The translations under genes were made by a program, and so were the position numbers. Shown here one piece after another: positions 33,429 through 42,227 of a stretch of 46,797 nt of DNA (position 1 is its first letter; each line of letters starts with the position of its first letter). Source of the DNA: Clostridiaceae bacterium (GTDB lineage: Bacteria; Bacillota; Clostridia; Saccharofermentanales; DTU023); assembly GCA_012519085.1 (NCBI GenBank), contig JAAYQX010000031.1, positions 1 through 46,797 on the forward strand. The letters run 5' to 3'. The notes beneath the pieces are model-generated. The model did no database searches and had not been told where the DNA came from. It worked only from the letters and a program-made list of their open reading frames with translations.

Positions 33429-34796
33429 ATGGAACAATGCGCTATCGTTTTAGCAGCTTGGGAAGATAATCAGATGTGTTCGGCGGAGGCCAAAGTAATG
33501 CTGGAGGTTGCCGGTAAACCGATTGTAACCTGGGTTAAGAAAGCTTTGGATCAAGCCGGCATAATCGACCAGATGTATATAGTCGGTCATCGTCAGGAAA
33601 AAGTCAGAGCCGAGCTGGGTGAGACAGTGGCTTTTGCCTTACAGGAAGTGCCGCTTGGCACCGGACATGCAGTAAATCAGGCGGAAATGTTCCTTTATGA
33701 GAGAACAGGGGCTACCATAGTTATGGCCGGCGACACTCCCTTGATTCGACCGGAAACCATTACCCGTCTGTTGGAGAGCTTTAGCACCGGAAATTGGGGT
33801 GCGCTGGTAATGACGGCAGAAGTTGAAAATCCCGTCGGTTATGGGCGCATTCTGAGAGATAAAACCGGACGACTAATCGCCATTGTAGAAGAGGATGAAG
33901 CTGATGCTAAAACTCGGGCCATAACCGAAGTCAACGGTGGTATTTATTGCTTTGACACAGAACTGCTTAATCAGACAATTGTACAGATCGAAGAGCATGC
34001 GGCAGGGCGCATTCCGCTAACTGATGTGATCGAAATCATGTCACAGATGGGTGTTGCTGTCGGCACACTGGAGATTGATCCGCAGGAGTTCTTCAAAGTC
34101 AATAACCGCCAGGACCTGGCGCTGGCTTCCCAGATACTTAACCGCAGAATTCTCGACTGTATCATGGCTGGCGGTGTTTCAATTCTGGATCCCGATACCA
34201 CCTGGATAGACGATGATGTTACGATCGGCAGAGATACGGTTATTTTGCCGGGCACAACGATTCGGAATAGCTGCGTGATCGGTCAGCGCTGTCAGATCGG
34301 CCCTGCCTCAACACTGGACTTTACTTTTGTTGGAGATGATTCGACAGTTAGCCGGACTGAATCCAGCCAAGCTTCCATTGACAAGAATTGTCAGATCGGT
34401 CCCTGGGTTCGGCTGCAGCAAGGAGTGGAGATCGGAGAAAACGGTGTAATCGACAGCTTCGTTGAAATTACTGATTCACGACTGGGTGCTAACTGCCAGG
34501 TTCATTCACAGGTCGTCATCAGTCAAGCTACTCTAGGTAAAGGTGTGACCGTAGATAGTCAAGTTACCCTGGTCAATGCCGGCGGCCGGGAGCGAAAACA
34601 GGAAGAGATCTTCGTCGGCAATCACAGTTTTATCGGTAGCCAGAGCTGTCTGATGGCACCGGTGCGGCTGGACAAAAACAGTTATGTGGCCGCCGGAACT
34701 ACTGTCACCAGAAATGTGCCCCGCAATGCGTTGGCTATAGGCCGCACAGAGCTGGAAATTAAGGAGAACTGGGCACTACACAGAAGTGATATATGA
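33429..34796 (+). CDS. glmU: GlmU-like bifunctional protein with degenerate active sites
   Basis: A 455-residue protein with the GlmU layout: an N-terminal nucleotidyltransferase domain (1-225) and a C-terminal left-handed beta helix (about 245-440). Canonical GlmU makes UDP-GlcNAc from glucosamine-1-phosphate. Conserved features: LQEVPLGTGHA, AGDTPL, NPVGYGRI, IVEEDEA, EVNGG and KVNNR. However, the signature LAAGxGTRMxSxxPK reads LAAWEDNQMCSAEAK (8-22): both glycines, the threonine, the catalytic arginine (Q15 here) and the proline are changed. In the helix domain, expected Arg (LRPG to LQQG), Lys (MKKARLG to ITDSRLG), the His/Tyr of AGHLTYLG and the NYDG motif are also lost. Its place before pth and mfd is canonical. 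It may be inactive, regulatory, or have a changed substrate. AAGGAG precedes the ATG. Confidence 0.8.
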   Translation: MEQCAIVLAAWEDNQMCSAEAKVMLEVAGKPIVTWVKKALDQAGIIDQMYIVGHRQEKVRAELGETVAFALQEVPLGTGHAVNQAEMFLYERTGATIVMAGDTPLIRPETITRLLESFSTGNWGALVMTAEVENPVGYGRILRDKTGRLIAIVEEDEADAKTRAITEVNGGIYCFDTELLNQTIVQIEEHAAGRIPLTDVIEIMSQMGVAVGTLEIDPQEFFKVNNRQDLALASQILNRRILDCIMAGGVSILDPDTTWIDDDVTIGRDTVILPGTTIRNSCVIGQRCQIGPASTLDFTFVGDDSTVSRTESSQASIDKNCQIGPWVRLQQGVEIGENGVIDSFVEITDSRLGANCQVHSQVVISQATLGKGVTVDSQVTLVNAGGRERKQEEIFVGNHSFIGSQSCLMAPVRLDKNSYVAAGTTVTRNVPRNALAIGRTELEIKENWALHRSDI

Positions 34797-35401
34797 CTTG
34801 GTGGCAACAGATAAAAGATAAAGTGCGAACAACCGGCCCTGTTGAACGCTGGCTAATCGTAGGCCTGGGCAATCCCGGTGCCAAGTACGAAAAGAGCTGG
34901 CATAATCTGGGCTATATGGCTTTGGATCGTTTTGCCGCGAGTGCCGGTATCAAGCTGGGGCGCCTTCGTTTTCAGGGTGTAACCGGCGAAGGCGAAGTCA
35001 AGGGAAATAAGGTTATTCTGCTCAAGCCGCTGACCTATATGAATCTCAGCGGACATAGTGTTGCTGCGGCCAGCAAATTCTACCGGATACCGCCGCAGAA
35101 GATAGTTGTTCTAGTCGATGATATTGATCTCCATGTAGGGGTAATCAGGCTCAGGGCTCAGGGCAGTGCCGGTACGCATAAAGGGCTTAAATCGATCATA
35201 GCTCAACTGGGCAGCTCTGATTTTAACCGGATACGGATCGGTATGGGACCCAGGCCGGCCGGTGATTTGGCGGACATTGTGCTCTCCGATATACCGAGTC
35301 AAAACAGGAAAGCAGTTGATGTTTCCCTCCAGGATGCAGTTTCCGCCTTGGAATTGCTGTTAAGCTCAGGTATTGAAGCGGCACAAAGTGTCTACAATTA
35401 G
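34793..35401 (+). CDS. pth: Peptidyl-tRNA hydrolase
   Basis: Recycles peptidyl-tRNA that drops off ribosomes, by cleaving the ester between peptide and tRNA. 202 residues, with an N-terminal extension of about 18. Motifs: VGLGNPGAKYEKSWHNLGY (with the catalytic histidine), KPLTYMNLSGHSV (asparagine that binds the tRNA end), VLVDDIDLHVGVIRLRAQGSAG (catalytic aspartate) and GTHKGLKSI. Two substitutions are unusual: Trp in place of the Arg of the common (T/S)RHN, and Lys in place of Asn in the common GGHNG. The essential His, Asn of TYMN and Asp are kept, so activity is likely. Its ATG overlaps the glmU stop (ATGA); mfd follows after 26 bases. Confidence 0.92.
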   Translation: MTWWQQIKDKVRTTGPVERWLIVGLGNPGAKYEKSWHNLGYMALDRFAASAGIKLGRLRFQGVTGEGEVKGNKVILLKPLTYMNLSGHSVAAASKFYRIPPQKIVVLVDDIDLHVGVIRLRAQGSAGTHKGLKSIIAQLGSSDFNRIRIGMGPRPAGDLADIVLSDIPSQNRKAVDVSLQDAVSALELLLSSGIEAAQSVYN

Positions 35402-35427
35402 GAATCGGAAAGATAATATAGCGTTAA

Positions 35428-38400
35428 ATGTCAAGTCAAAGCGAAGCTGCGGAAAACTCATCATCACTGCCTAATAATCCTGAATATGAGGACGGCGAGC
35501 GGCTACCTTTAGCCGATTGGCTATCTAATGCCGGTAATGATAAGAATTTTGCGGCCTTTTTAGAATATTTGGATCAAGCTGCAGCAGGAACAGCGGATAT
35601 AAGTTCTGTCAATCTGACCGGGATTTCCGATACTCAGAAATCCTTTATTCAAAGTTTAATCTACAGCAAGGAGCAAAACCCCTGCTGGGTCTTGGTGGCT
35701 GATGAGCTGCGGGCGCGTCTGGCGGCACAAGAACTCAGAGCTTTTCTAGGTTCGGGAGTCTATGTGTTCAGCGCCCGTGATCTTCATCTGCTGGATGCCA
35801 GAGCCGCCTCTCGGGAACAAGAACGCAGACGGTTGGCCATCTTGCAGAAAATTCGCAATCGTGATTATAAAGCTCTGGTTGTGCCGGCAGCAGCATTGCT
35901 GGATCGTCTGCCGCCGCCTGAAGTATTTGCCAAGGCAGAGCTAAAGCTTGAGCTGGGTGATCTGATCGAGCCGGAACAGGTCTGTGAACAGCTGCTGTCC
36001 GCCGGCTATGAACGCGCTAAGATAGCTGAACAGACAGGACAATTTGTCCGCCACGGCGATGTGATTGATATTGTTATCGCTGCTGCGACTGCGGAGTTAC
36101 CGCCGCAGGGTTTGCGCATCTCCTTTTTTGACATTGAGATTGATGATCTGCGCGAAATCGATCTGGAAACACAGCGTTCTATTCAGAGCTTGAGTCGGAT
36201 CGCTATTCCGCCTACCAAAGAGTTGTTGCTTAAACAAGAGCAGCTGGCGGAACTTGCTTGTGAAATCAGAGAGATCAGCGAGGAGGCTGCCGACGCAGTT
36301 TTACGGCGTGGTGGAACCAGAGAAGAATACGAACAGATGCGTCAGCTCGGTCTGAGAGATGCGGAACGTTTAGAAAGTAGAATTCCCTTTGCCGCCCTGG
36401 ACCGCTGGTTGCCCCTGGTCTATAAACAACCCGCCTGTCTGTTTGATTATGCCTTGCCGGATACCAGATTCTGGCTGGATGAGCTATCCCGATTCAGCAA
36501 GCAACTGGATGCTGCTGCCGCCCTTTGGTTACAAGATTTGACTGCCCATATTGAACGCGGTCAGGCTGTGCCGCTGACCGAGAAGGCCAGAGGCAATCCG
36601 GCGGATATCAGGCGCTGGCTGGACAGGCAGGGCAGTGTAATTGCTTTGGCGCAGATCGCCTCGAGCGGCAATGGCCTGCCGGGTGCCCGGCGCTTTAAAC
36701 TGGGTGGCAGAGTGCAAGATCATTATAAGGGACGTGAGGAGAGTCTCTTTGCCGATCTGGCCGACTGGCACCGACAAGCACAGAAAGTAGCGCTTTTCGT
36801 GGGCTCATCCAGTCGCAAAGTGCAGATTTCCAAGCGTCTTCGCGAGAAAAATTTATCCGGCCTGCTGATTTCGGATCGAGTCCTAAGTCAGGGTTTTTAC
36901 TGGCCGGAGGGTAAAATATCGGTTCTGGGCGCGGAGGATCTGTTTGGGATTGATCAGCCGGTGCGTCGACGCAAGTACAGTGGCGGTCAGACGATCAATT
37001 TCTTCTCGGATCTGGAGCCGGGTGAGCTGGTGGTACATGAGGATCACGGTATCGCTCGCTATCAGAATCTGAAGAAGATCAGGTCCTCCAGCGGTGAGAG
37101 AGATTATCTGCATCTGCTCTATGCCGATGGTGATCTGTATATTCCGGTTGAGGCACTGGATCAAATACGCAAATACATCAGTACGGATGAGAAGAAGCCC
37201 AGGCTGTCTAAGCTGGGTGGCTCTGAGTGGGAGCGCCAGAAGACAAAAGCTCGCGAGTCGATTAGAAAGTTGGCAACTGATCTGGTAGCGCTCTATGCCA
37301 CCAGGCGACAGATCAAGGGCCATGCTTTTGCGGCGGATACGGTCTGGCAGCAGGATTTTGAGGCCGCTTTTCCCTATGAAGAAACGGAAGACCAGAAGCG
37401 GGTGATAGCTGAGATTAAAGCGGACATGGAACAGCCGCGGGTTATGGAGCGTCTGCTCTGCGGTGATGTCGGCTTCGGCAAGACGGAGGTCTGTTTTCGG
37501 GCCATCTTCAAATGCATTATGGATAGCAAGCAAGCTGCTCTGCTGGCACCGACTACAGTACTGGTACAACAGCATTACAATAAGCTCTGTGAACGGCTGG
37601 GCGACTTTCCGGTCACTGTCAGGATGCTCAGCCGCTTCGTCTCCGAACAAGAGCAAAAGGAGATTCTGCAGGAGCTAAAAGCAGGACGAGTTGATATTGT
37701 GATCGGTACGCACAGACTATTGTCGCGGGATGTCGAATTTGCCGATCTGGGCTTACTGGTGATTGACGAGGAACAGCGCTTCGGTGTCGATCATAAGGAG
37801 CTGATCAAAGAGCGCTATCCGGCCCTGGACGTCCTAAGCCTTACAGCTACACCGATTCCACGGACTTTACATATGTCTTTGTCCGGCATCAGAGATATTT
37901 CGTTGCTGGAGGAGGGGCCGGAGGATCGGCGCCCGATTCAAACCTATGTGATGGAATATGAGGAAGATGTAGCTGCCGAGGCGATTTTGCGCGAAACCGG
38001 GCGCGGGGGTCAGAGTTTCTATCTCTTCAATAACACTTATAAAGTCGAGGAAAAAGCGGCACGTCTGCGGGAGCTTCTGCCCGGTGTACGCATTGTGACT
38101 GCTCATGGCCGGATGCCTGAGCGACGACTGGAGCAGGTAATTACAGATTTTATTAACGGTAATTATGATGTTCTGGTCTGTACTACCATTATTGAGTCCG
38201 GTATCGACATGCCCAATGTCAATACGATTGTGGTCGAAAATGCGGATCGGCTTGGCCTGGCCCAGCTTTATCAGATTCGGGGCAGGGTCGGTCGGTCGGA
38301 GAGACAAGCCTATGCCTATATTACTTATCCTCAGAACCAGATTCTGAATGAAGCGGCAGAGAAGCGTTTAATTGCGATTCGCGACTATACGGAACTGGGT

Positions 38401-39018
38401 TCAGGTTTCAAAATTGCGCTGCGGGACTTGGAGGTGCGCGGTGCCGGCAATTTGCTGGGTCCGGAACAAAGCGGCAATCTGGGCGCCGTCGGCTACGATC
38501 TGTACTGCAAGATGATGGATGAGGCGGTCAAAGAGTTAACCGGAGTTGAGGTCAAACCGCCCCCCGCATATGCCCTGGTCGAGCTGGAGGTCAATGCCTA
38601 TCTGCCGGAAACATATATCCGGGATGAGGGTCAGAGAATTGACATCTACCGCCGGATTGCCGCTCTCGAGACCGCAGAAGATTATTGGGATGTGCTGGAT
38701 GAAATGCTCGACCGTTATGGCAAGCTGCCCTATGAAGCACAGACTCTGGGCGATATCGCCTATATCAGGTCTTTTGGCGGGAGAGCCGGCTTTGCCCGCA
38801 TTTCTGTACGTGACCAGGATGTAGTTCTTCACTTCGCAGAACAGGACAAGTCGGATCTGGACTTGATATCACGTCTGCTCAGTGTGGAGAAATTTAAAGA
38901 TTTCCTGCAGTTTCAGGCCGGTCACAAACCCCAGATTATCTATCGCCGGGCGGCGCGCAATCTGCGCGAAACTCCGGCGCTGATTAGACAGCTTTTCTTA
39001 GCCGCGGATACGGTATAA
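35428..39018 (+). CDS. mfd: Transcription-repair coupling factor
   Basis: A 1196-residue DNA translocase that removes RNA polymerase stalled at lesions and recruits UvrA. An N-terminal UvrB-like part (about 60-330) is followed by a linker, the RNA polymerase-interacting domain (about 525-600, ELVVHEDHGIARYQNL), and the helicase motor: Walker A GDVGFGKTE (679-687), DEEQRFGV (780-787), TATPIPRTLHMSL, ESGIDMPNVNTI and QIRGRVGRSE. The TRG motif region LEVRGAGNLLG and a C-terminal domain 7 close the protein. Length is slightly above the usual 1150-1180, mainly from a Ser/Glu-rich N-terminal tail of about 30 residues. The ATG has a weak ribosome site. Maf follows after 7 bases. Confidence 0.96.
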   Translation: MSSQSEAAENSSSLPNNPEYEDGERLPLADWLSNAGNDKNFAAFLEYLDQAAAGTADISSVNLTGISDTQKSFIQSLIYSKEQNPCWVLVADELRARLAAQELRAFLGSGVYVFSARDLHLLDARAASREQERRRLAILQKIRNRDYKALVVPAAALLDRLPPPEVFAKAELKLELGDLIEPEQVCEQLLSAGYERAKIAEQTGQFVRHGDVIDIVIAAATAELPPQGLRISFFDIEIDDLREIDLETQRSIQSLSRIAIPPTKELLLKQEQLAELACEIREISEEAADAVLRRGGTREEYEQMRQLGLRDAERLESRIPFAALDRWLPLVYKQPACLFDYALPDTRFWLDELSRFSKQLDAAAALWLQDLTAHIERGQAVPLTEKARGNPADIRRWLDRQGSVIALAQIASSGNGLPGARRFKLGGRVQDHYKGREESLFADLADWHRQAQKVALFVGSSSRKVQISKRLREKNLSGLLISDRVLSQGFYWPEGKISVLGAEDLFGIDQPVRRRKYSGGQTINFFSDLEPGELVVHEDHGIARYQNLKKIRSSSGERDYLHLLYADGDLYIPVEALDQIRKYISTDEKKPRLSKLGGSEWERQKTKARESIRKLATDLVALYATRRQIKGHAFAADTVWQQDFEAAFPYEETEDQKRVIAEIKADMEQPRVMERLLCGDVGFGKTEVCFRAIFKCIMDSKQAALLAPTTVLVQQHYNKLCERLGDFPVTVRMLSRFVSEQEQKEILQELKAGRVDIVIGTHRLLSRDVEFADLGLLVIDEEQRFGVDHKELIKERYPALDVLSLTATPIPRTLHMSLSGIRDISLLEEGPEDRRPIQTYVMEYEEDVAAEAILRETGRGGQSFYLFNNTYKVEEKAARLRELLPGVRIVTAHGRMPERRLEQVITDFINGNYDVLVCTTIIESGIDMPNVNTIVVENADRLGLAQLYQIRGRVGRSERQAYAYITYPQNQILNEAAEKRLIAIRDYTELGSGFKIALRDLEVRGAGNLLGPEQSGNLGAVGYDLYCKMMDEAVKELTGVEVKPPPAYALVELEVNAYLPETYIRDEGQRIDIYRRIAALETAEDYWDVLDEMLDRYGKLPYEAQTLGDIAYIRSFGGRAGFARISVRDQDVVLHFAEQDKSDLDLISRLLSVEKFKDFLQFQAGHKPQIIYRRAARNLRETPALIRQLFLAADTV

Positions 39019-39025
39019 TCTAATT

Positions 39026-39736
39026 ATGAAAATTATCCTGGCCAGTGGCTCACCGCGCAGAGCCGAACTATTAGCTGTCAGCGGCTATCCATTTCAGGTT
39101 CGGGTGGCGAGCATTGATGAAGAGAATATTCAGGAGCAGGTGCTGACAGAGCTGACAGACCTGCCTGGCTCCGCTCAACAGCTTGAGCTGGTGCGACGTC
39201 TGTCCGCTGCCAAGGCCCATGCGGTCTATGCCGAGCTGTCCGCATCCCATTTTGCTGACCACTCGGATTTATTTGTCGAAGGCGCACAGCATAAGTCCGT
39301 CATTCTGGCCGCCGATACTATCGTCTGCCTTGACGATGCGATCCTGGGTAAGCCGCACAGCCCCGCGGAAGCGGAAAAAATGCTGCGACAATTGGCAGGT
39401 CGGACGCATTTAGTCCATACCGGTGTCGCTTTGCTGCTCCTATCTGCTTCCGGGGAGCTGCTGGCTACAGAAAATATAGTTGAGACCACGGAAGTCAGTT
39501 TTTTACCCTTGAATACGGCGCTGGAGTGTAGACTGCAGACATATGTGTCCAGCGGAGTGCCGCTGGACAAGGCCGGCGCCTATGGTATCCAGGACTATGG
39601 CGCTCTATTTGTATCCGGAATCAAAGGCGATTACTACAATGTCATGGGTCTGCCCCTGGCAAAAGTAACCGCTCTGCTTGATCGCTGGCAGTCGGTTGAA
39701 GAGGGTGAAGCCGCTGCCGATACCTGCAGCAATTAA
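39026..39736 (+). CDS. maf: Maf-family nucleoside triphosphate pyrophosphatase
   Basis: A 236-residue protein that hydrolyses non-canonical or dTTP/UTP-type nucleotides to monophosphates and pyrophosphate (house-cleaning). The signature ILASGSPRRAELL is at residues 4-16. ILAADTIVCL carries the catalytic aspartate, then GKPHSPAEAEKMLRQLAG, THLVHTGVAL and DKAGAYGIQDYGALFVSGIKGDYYNVMGLPL. It is longer than the usual 190-200 residues by an insertion of about 30 between SIDEENI and KSVILAAD. The gene lies seven bases after mfd without a clear ribosome site, so translation probably depends on coupling. In Bacillus maf is a septum-associated gene; here it sits with repair and RNA genes. Confidence 0.92.
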   Translation: MKIILASGSPRRAELLAVSGYPFQVRVASIDEENIQEQVLTELTDLPGSAQQLELVRRLSAAKAHAVYAELSASHFADHSDLFVEGAQHKSVILAADTIVCLDDAILGKPHSPAEAEKMLRQLAGRTHLVHTGVALLLLSASGELLATENIVETTEVSFLPLNTALECRLQTYVSSGVPLDKAGAYGIQDYGALFVSGIKGDYYNVMGLPLAKVTALLDRWQSVEEGEAAADTCSN

Positions 39737-39839
39737 CTCCCAATACCGAGTCAACTGTAAATTAGACAGTGAATTACTATCGGCAAAAAGGCAGATATAC
39801 TGAAAGAACATCCCGGCCGAACCGGGATAAAATAACTTT

Positions 39840-40781
39840 ATGCTGGTGCAGAGATTAGCCAAAAAACTAATTAAGAATCATCAACAGATTGAGGACCCGG
39901 TGGTCAGGAAACAGTATGGCAGCCTGATGTCCGGTATCGGTATCGCCAGCAATCTGTTATTAGCAGCGGGCAAATTTATAGCCGGCACTTTGGCAGGCAG
40001 TATCGCTATCACCTCCGATGCTTGGAACAATGCAACGGATTGCGTCGCCTCTTTGATTGCTCTATTATCTTTCCGTCTGTCGGCCAAACCGCCGGATAAG
40101 AAACACCCTTTCGGACATGCCCGTTTTGAATACCTGGCCTCGTCCGGCGTCGCTCTGATTATTCTGATCGTGGCCTGGGAGCTGTTTAAAACTTCTCTGA
40201 ACCGGATTCGTCATCCGCAATCGATCCGGTTGGATTATTTGGTGGCAGGAATACTGATCGTTTCCATTGTGTTAAAGCTCTGGCAATGGCGCAGTTATCG
40301 TTCTCTGGATCAATTGATCGGTTCACAAGTCTTTCGTGCTACGGCTGCCGACAGTCTGGCTGATGCCGTTACCACTTTTTCTGTACTGGCAACAACTCTG
40401 GTCGCTCATTTTACAGGAATTATGATTGACGGCTGGATCGGACTGCTGGTCTCATTATTTATTTTTTATTCAGGTTTTAGCATTCTTAGGGATACTGCCA
40501 CCTATCTGCTGGGAGCGGCACCTTCGGAATCTATAGTGCAAGGGCTGGAAGAAGCTGTCTTAGCTTATCCCGGTGTCCTGGGCATGCATGATCTGCTGAT
40601 ACATGACTATGGCCCGGGCAAGACTTTTGCCTCTCTGCATGTGGAGTTGGATGCCGGGATGAGGGCACTGGAAAGCCATGCCCTAATTGACCGCATCGAA
40701 CGCGACATTCTGGATAATCAGGGTATTCATCTGATTATCCACCTGGATCCTGTCGTCATCCCCGACTCCGAGCAACTTTGA
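39840..40781 (+). CDS. Cation diffusion facilitator family transporter
   Basis: A 313-residue membrane protein that exports divalent metal ions (Zn, Mn, Fe or Co) in exchange for protons. About six helices lie in the first 220 residues. The metal-site motif in helix 2 is SDAWNNATD, followed by the loop KKHPFGHARFEYL, and the second site in helix 5 is in ADSLADAVT. The C-terminal cytoplasmic domain (about 225-310) is the usual dimerisation fold, with LLIHDYGPGKTFASLHVELD. A GTAWNNxxD/DxxxD pattern with Asn in the site suggests Mn or mixed specificity, but this is a weak guide. A small GC-rich hairpin (39811-39827) precedes the gene. The ribosome site is weak. Confidence 0.9.
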   Translation: MLVQRLAKKLIKNHQQIEDPVVRKQYGSLMSGIGIASNLLLAAGKFIAGTLAGSIAITSDAWNNATDCVASLIALLSFRLSAKPPDKKHPFGHARFEYLASSGVALIILIVAWELFKTSLNRIRHPQSIRLDYLVAGILIVSIVLKLWQWRSYRSLDQLIGSQVFRATAADSLADAVTTFSVLATTLVAHFTGIMIDGWIGLLVSLFIFYSGFSILRDTATYLLGAAPSESIVQGLEEAVLAYPGVLGMHDLLIHDYGPGKTFASLHVELDAGMRALESHALIDRIERDILDNQGIHLIIHLDPVVIPDSEQL

Positions 40782-40919
40782 TCCGGCCCTTTTAAGGTGC
40801 CCTATTTACATCTTTTTACGGATCGGCTTTGTCCGCATGGCCCGGATGAGTTACTATATAAGTCCAGAACATGATCCGGTCACAGGGCCGGTCAGGAATA
40901 GAATTGGGAGTAGATATAT

Positions 40920-42212
40920 ATGCTTGATCTGGTAATGATACGGAAAAACCCCGAAGAAGTTGCGGCCAAGCTGGCGCGTAAAGGTTTGGAAATTGATTTT
41001 ACGGACTTTCTGGCTGCGGATGAGAAGCGCCGGGCGCTGATTTTTCAAAATGAACAGCTGAAGGCGGAACGCAATAAGACTTCGGCTGAGATACCTAAAC
41101 TGAAGCGCCAGGGCGAAGATACCTCGTCTTTAATGGAGCGCATGCGCCAGGTTGGGGAAGAAATCCGAGCCAATGATGAAATTTTGGCCGCAATGCAAGT
41201 TGAACAAAATGAATTCTTAGCGGCTCTGCCCAATCTGCCGGGCGATGAAGTTCCCGCCGGCGGCAAAGAAAACAATCAAGTAGTTGCCGTATATGGTGAG
41301 AAGCCTACTTTTGATTTTGAGCCCAAGCATCATGTTGATCTGGTCACGGATCTGGGTCTGATCGATTATCCCCGCGGAGCCAAATTGGGCGGATCAGGCT
41401 TTTGGGTTTATCGCGGCGACGGCGCCAGGCTGGAATGGGCGCTGCTGAATTATTTCATGAGCCAGCATCTGGCTGATGGCTATGAGATGCTGCTGCTGCC
41501 CCATATTCTAAACTATGAATGTGGTTTTACCGCCGGTCAGTTCCCCAAATTTGCAGAGGATGTCTTTCATCTGGATTCTGACTTTGCCACTGCCGGCAAA
41601 GACTTTAGTTTCTTGCTGCCGACAGCAGAGACTGCTCTGGTCAACTTACACCGCGATGAGATCCTGGACGAGGACGAGCTGCCGCTGAAGTATTTCGCAT
41701 ATACGCCCTGTTATCGCCGTGAGGCCGGCAGCCACGGCGCTAATGAACGCGGTATGATCAGAGGCCATCAATTCAATAAAGTGGAGATATTCCAGTATGC
41801 CCGTCCCGATCAGGCTGAGGCTGCACTCAAAGAACTGGTCGGCAAGGCTGAAAGTCTGGTCAAGGGGCTGGGCTTGCATTTCCGCACCTCAAGGTTGGCT
41901 GCCGAAGATTGTAGTGCTTCCATGCGCAGAACCCTGGATATTGAAATCTGGATTCCCTCGATGGATGGCTATAAGGAAGTCAGTTCGGCCTCGGATGCCG
42001 GCGATTACCAAGCCAGGCGGGGCAATATCCGTTATCGCAGCAGCGAAAGCGGCAAGCCGGAATTCGTCCATACACTGAACGCTTCCGGACTGGCGACCAG
42101 CCGTGTTTTCCCGGCGATAATCGAACAGATGCAAACGGCGGATGGCAGTGTGATCATACCTGAGGTACTGCGTCCCTGGATGGGCGGTCAGGAGATTATC
42201 AGTAAGAAATAA
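40920..42212 (+). CDS. serS: Seryl-tRNA synthetase
   Basis: A class II synthetase of 430 residues charging tRNA-Ser (and tRNA-Sec where present). The N-terminal long coiled coil (about 25-105) is the tRNA-binding arm. Motif 2 reads CYRREAGSHGANERGMIRGH, followed by QFNKVEIFQY; motif 3 is in the C-terminal GLATSRVFPAIIEQ, and DIEIWIPSMDGYKEVSSASD is the active-site block. Length is standard. GGGAG lies nine bases before the ATG. No T-box leader is visible: the 140-base upstream region is too short and lacks the specifier and antiterminator motifs. It is followed after 15 bases by yebC. Confidence 0.97.
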   Translation: MLDLVMIRKNPEEVAAKLARKGLEIDFTDFLAADEKRRALIFQNEQLKAERNKTSAEIPKLKRQGEDTSSLMERMRQVGEEIRANDEILAAMQVEQNEFLAALPNLPGDEVPAGGKENNQVVAVYGEKPTFDFEPKHHVDLVTDLGLIDYPRGAKLGGSGFWVYRGDGARLEWALLNYFMSQHLADGYEMLLLPHILNYECGFTAGQFPKFAEDVFHLDSDFATAGKDFSFLLPTAETALVNLHRDEILDEDELPLKYFAYTPCYRREAGSHGANERGMIRGHQFNKVEIFQYARPDQAEAALKELVGKAESLVKGLGLHFRTSRLAAEDCSASMRRTLDIEIWIPSMDGYKEVSSASDAGDYQARRGNIRYRSSESGKPEFVHTLNASGLATSRVFPAIIEQMQTADGSVIIPEVLRPWMGGQEIISKK

Positions 42213-42227
42213 TATCGGGAGTGAACA

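Noticed and set aside
39811-39827. Hairpin TCCCGG/CCGGGA upstream of the CDF gene as a terminator of maf
   Set aside because: The stem is only 6 bp and there is no T tract on either strand; it may instead be incidental.
40782-40919. Possible T-box leader upstream of serS
   Set aside because: Only about 140 bases, with no T-box sequence, no antiterminator and no terminator with T tract.
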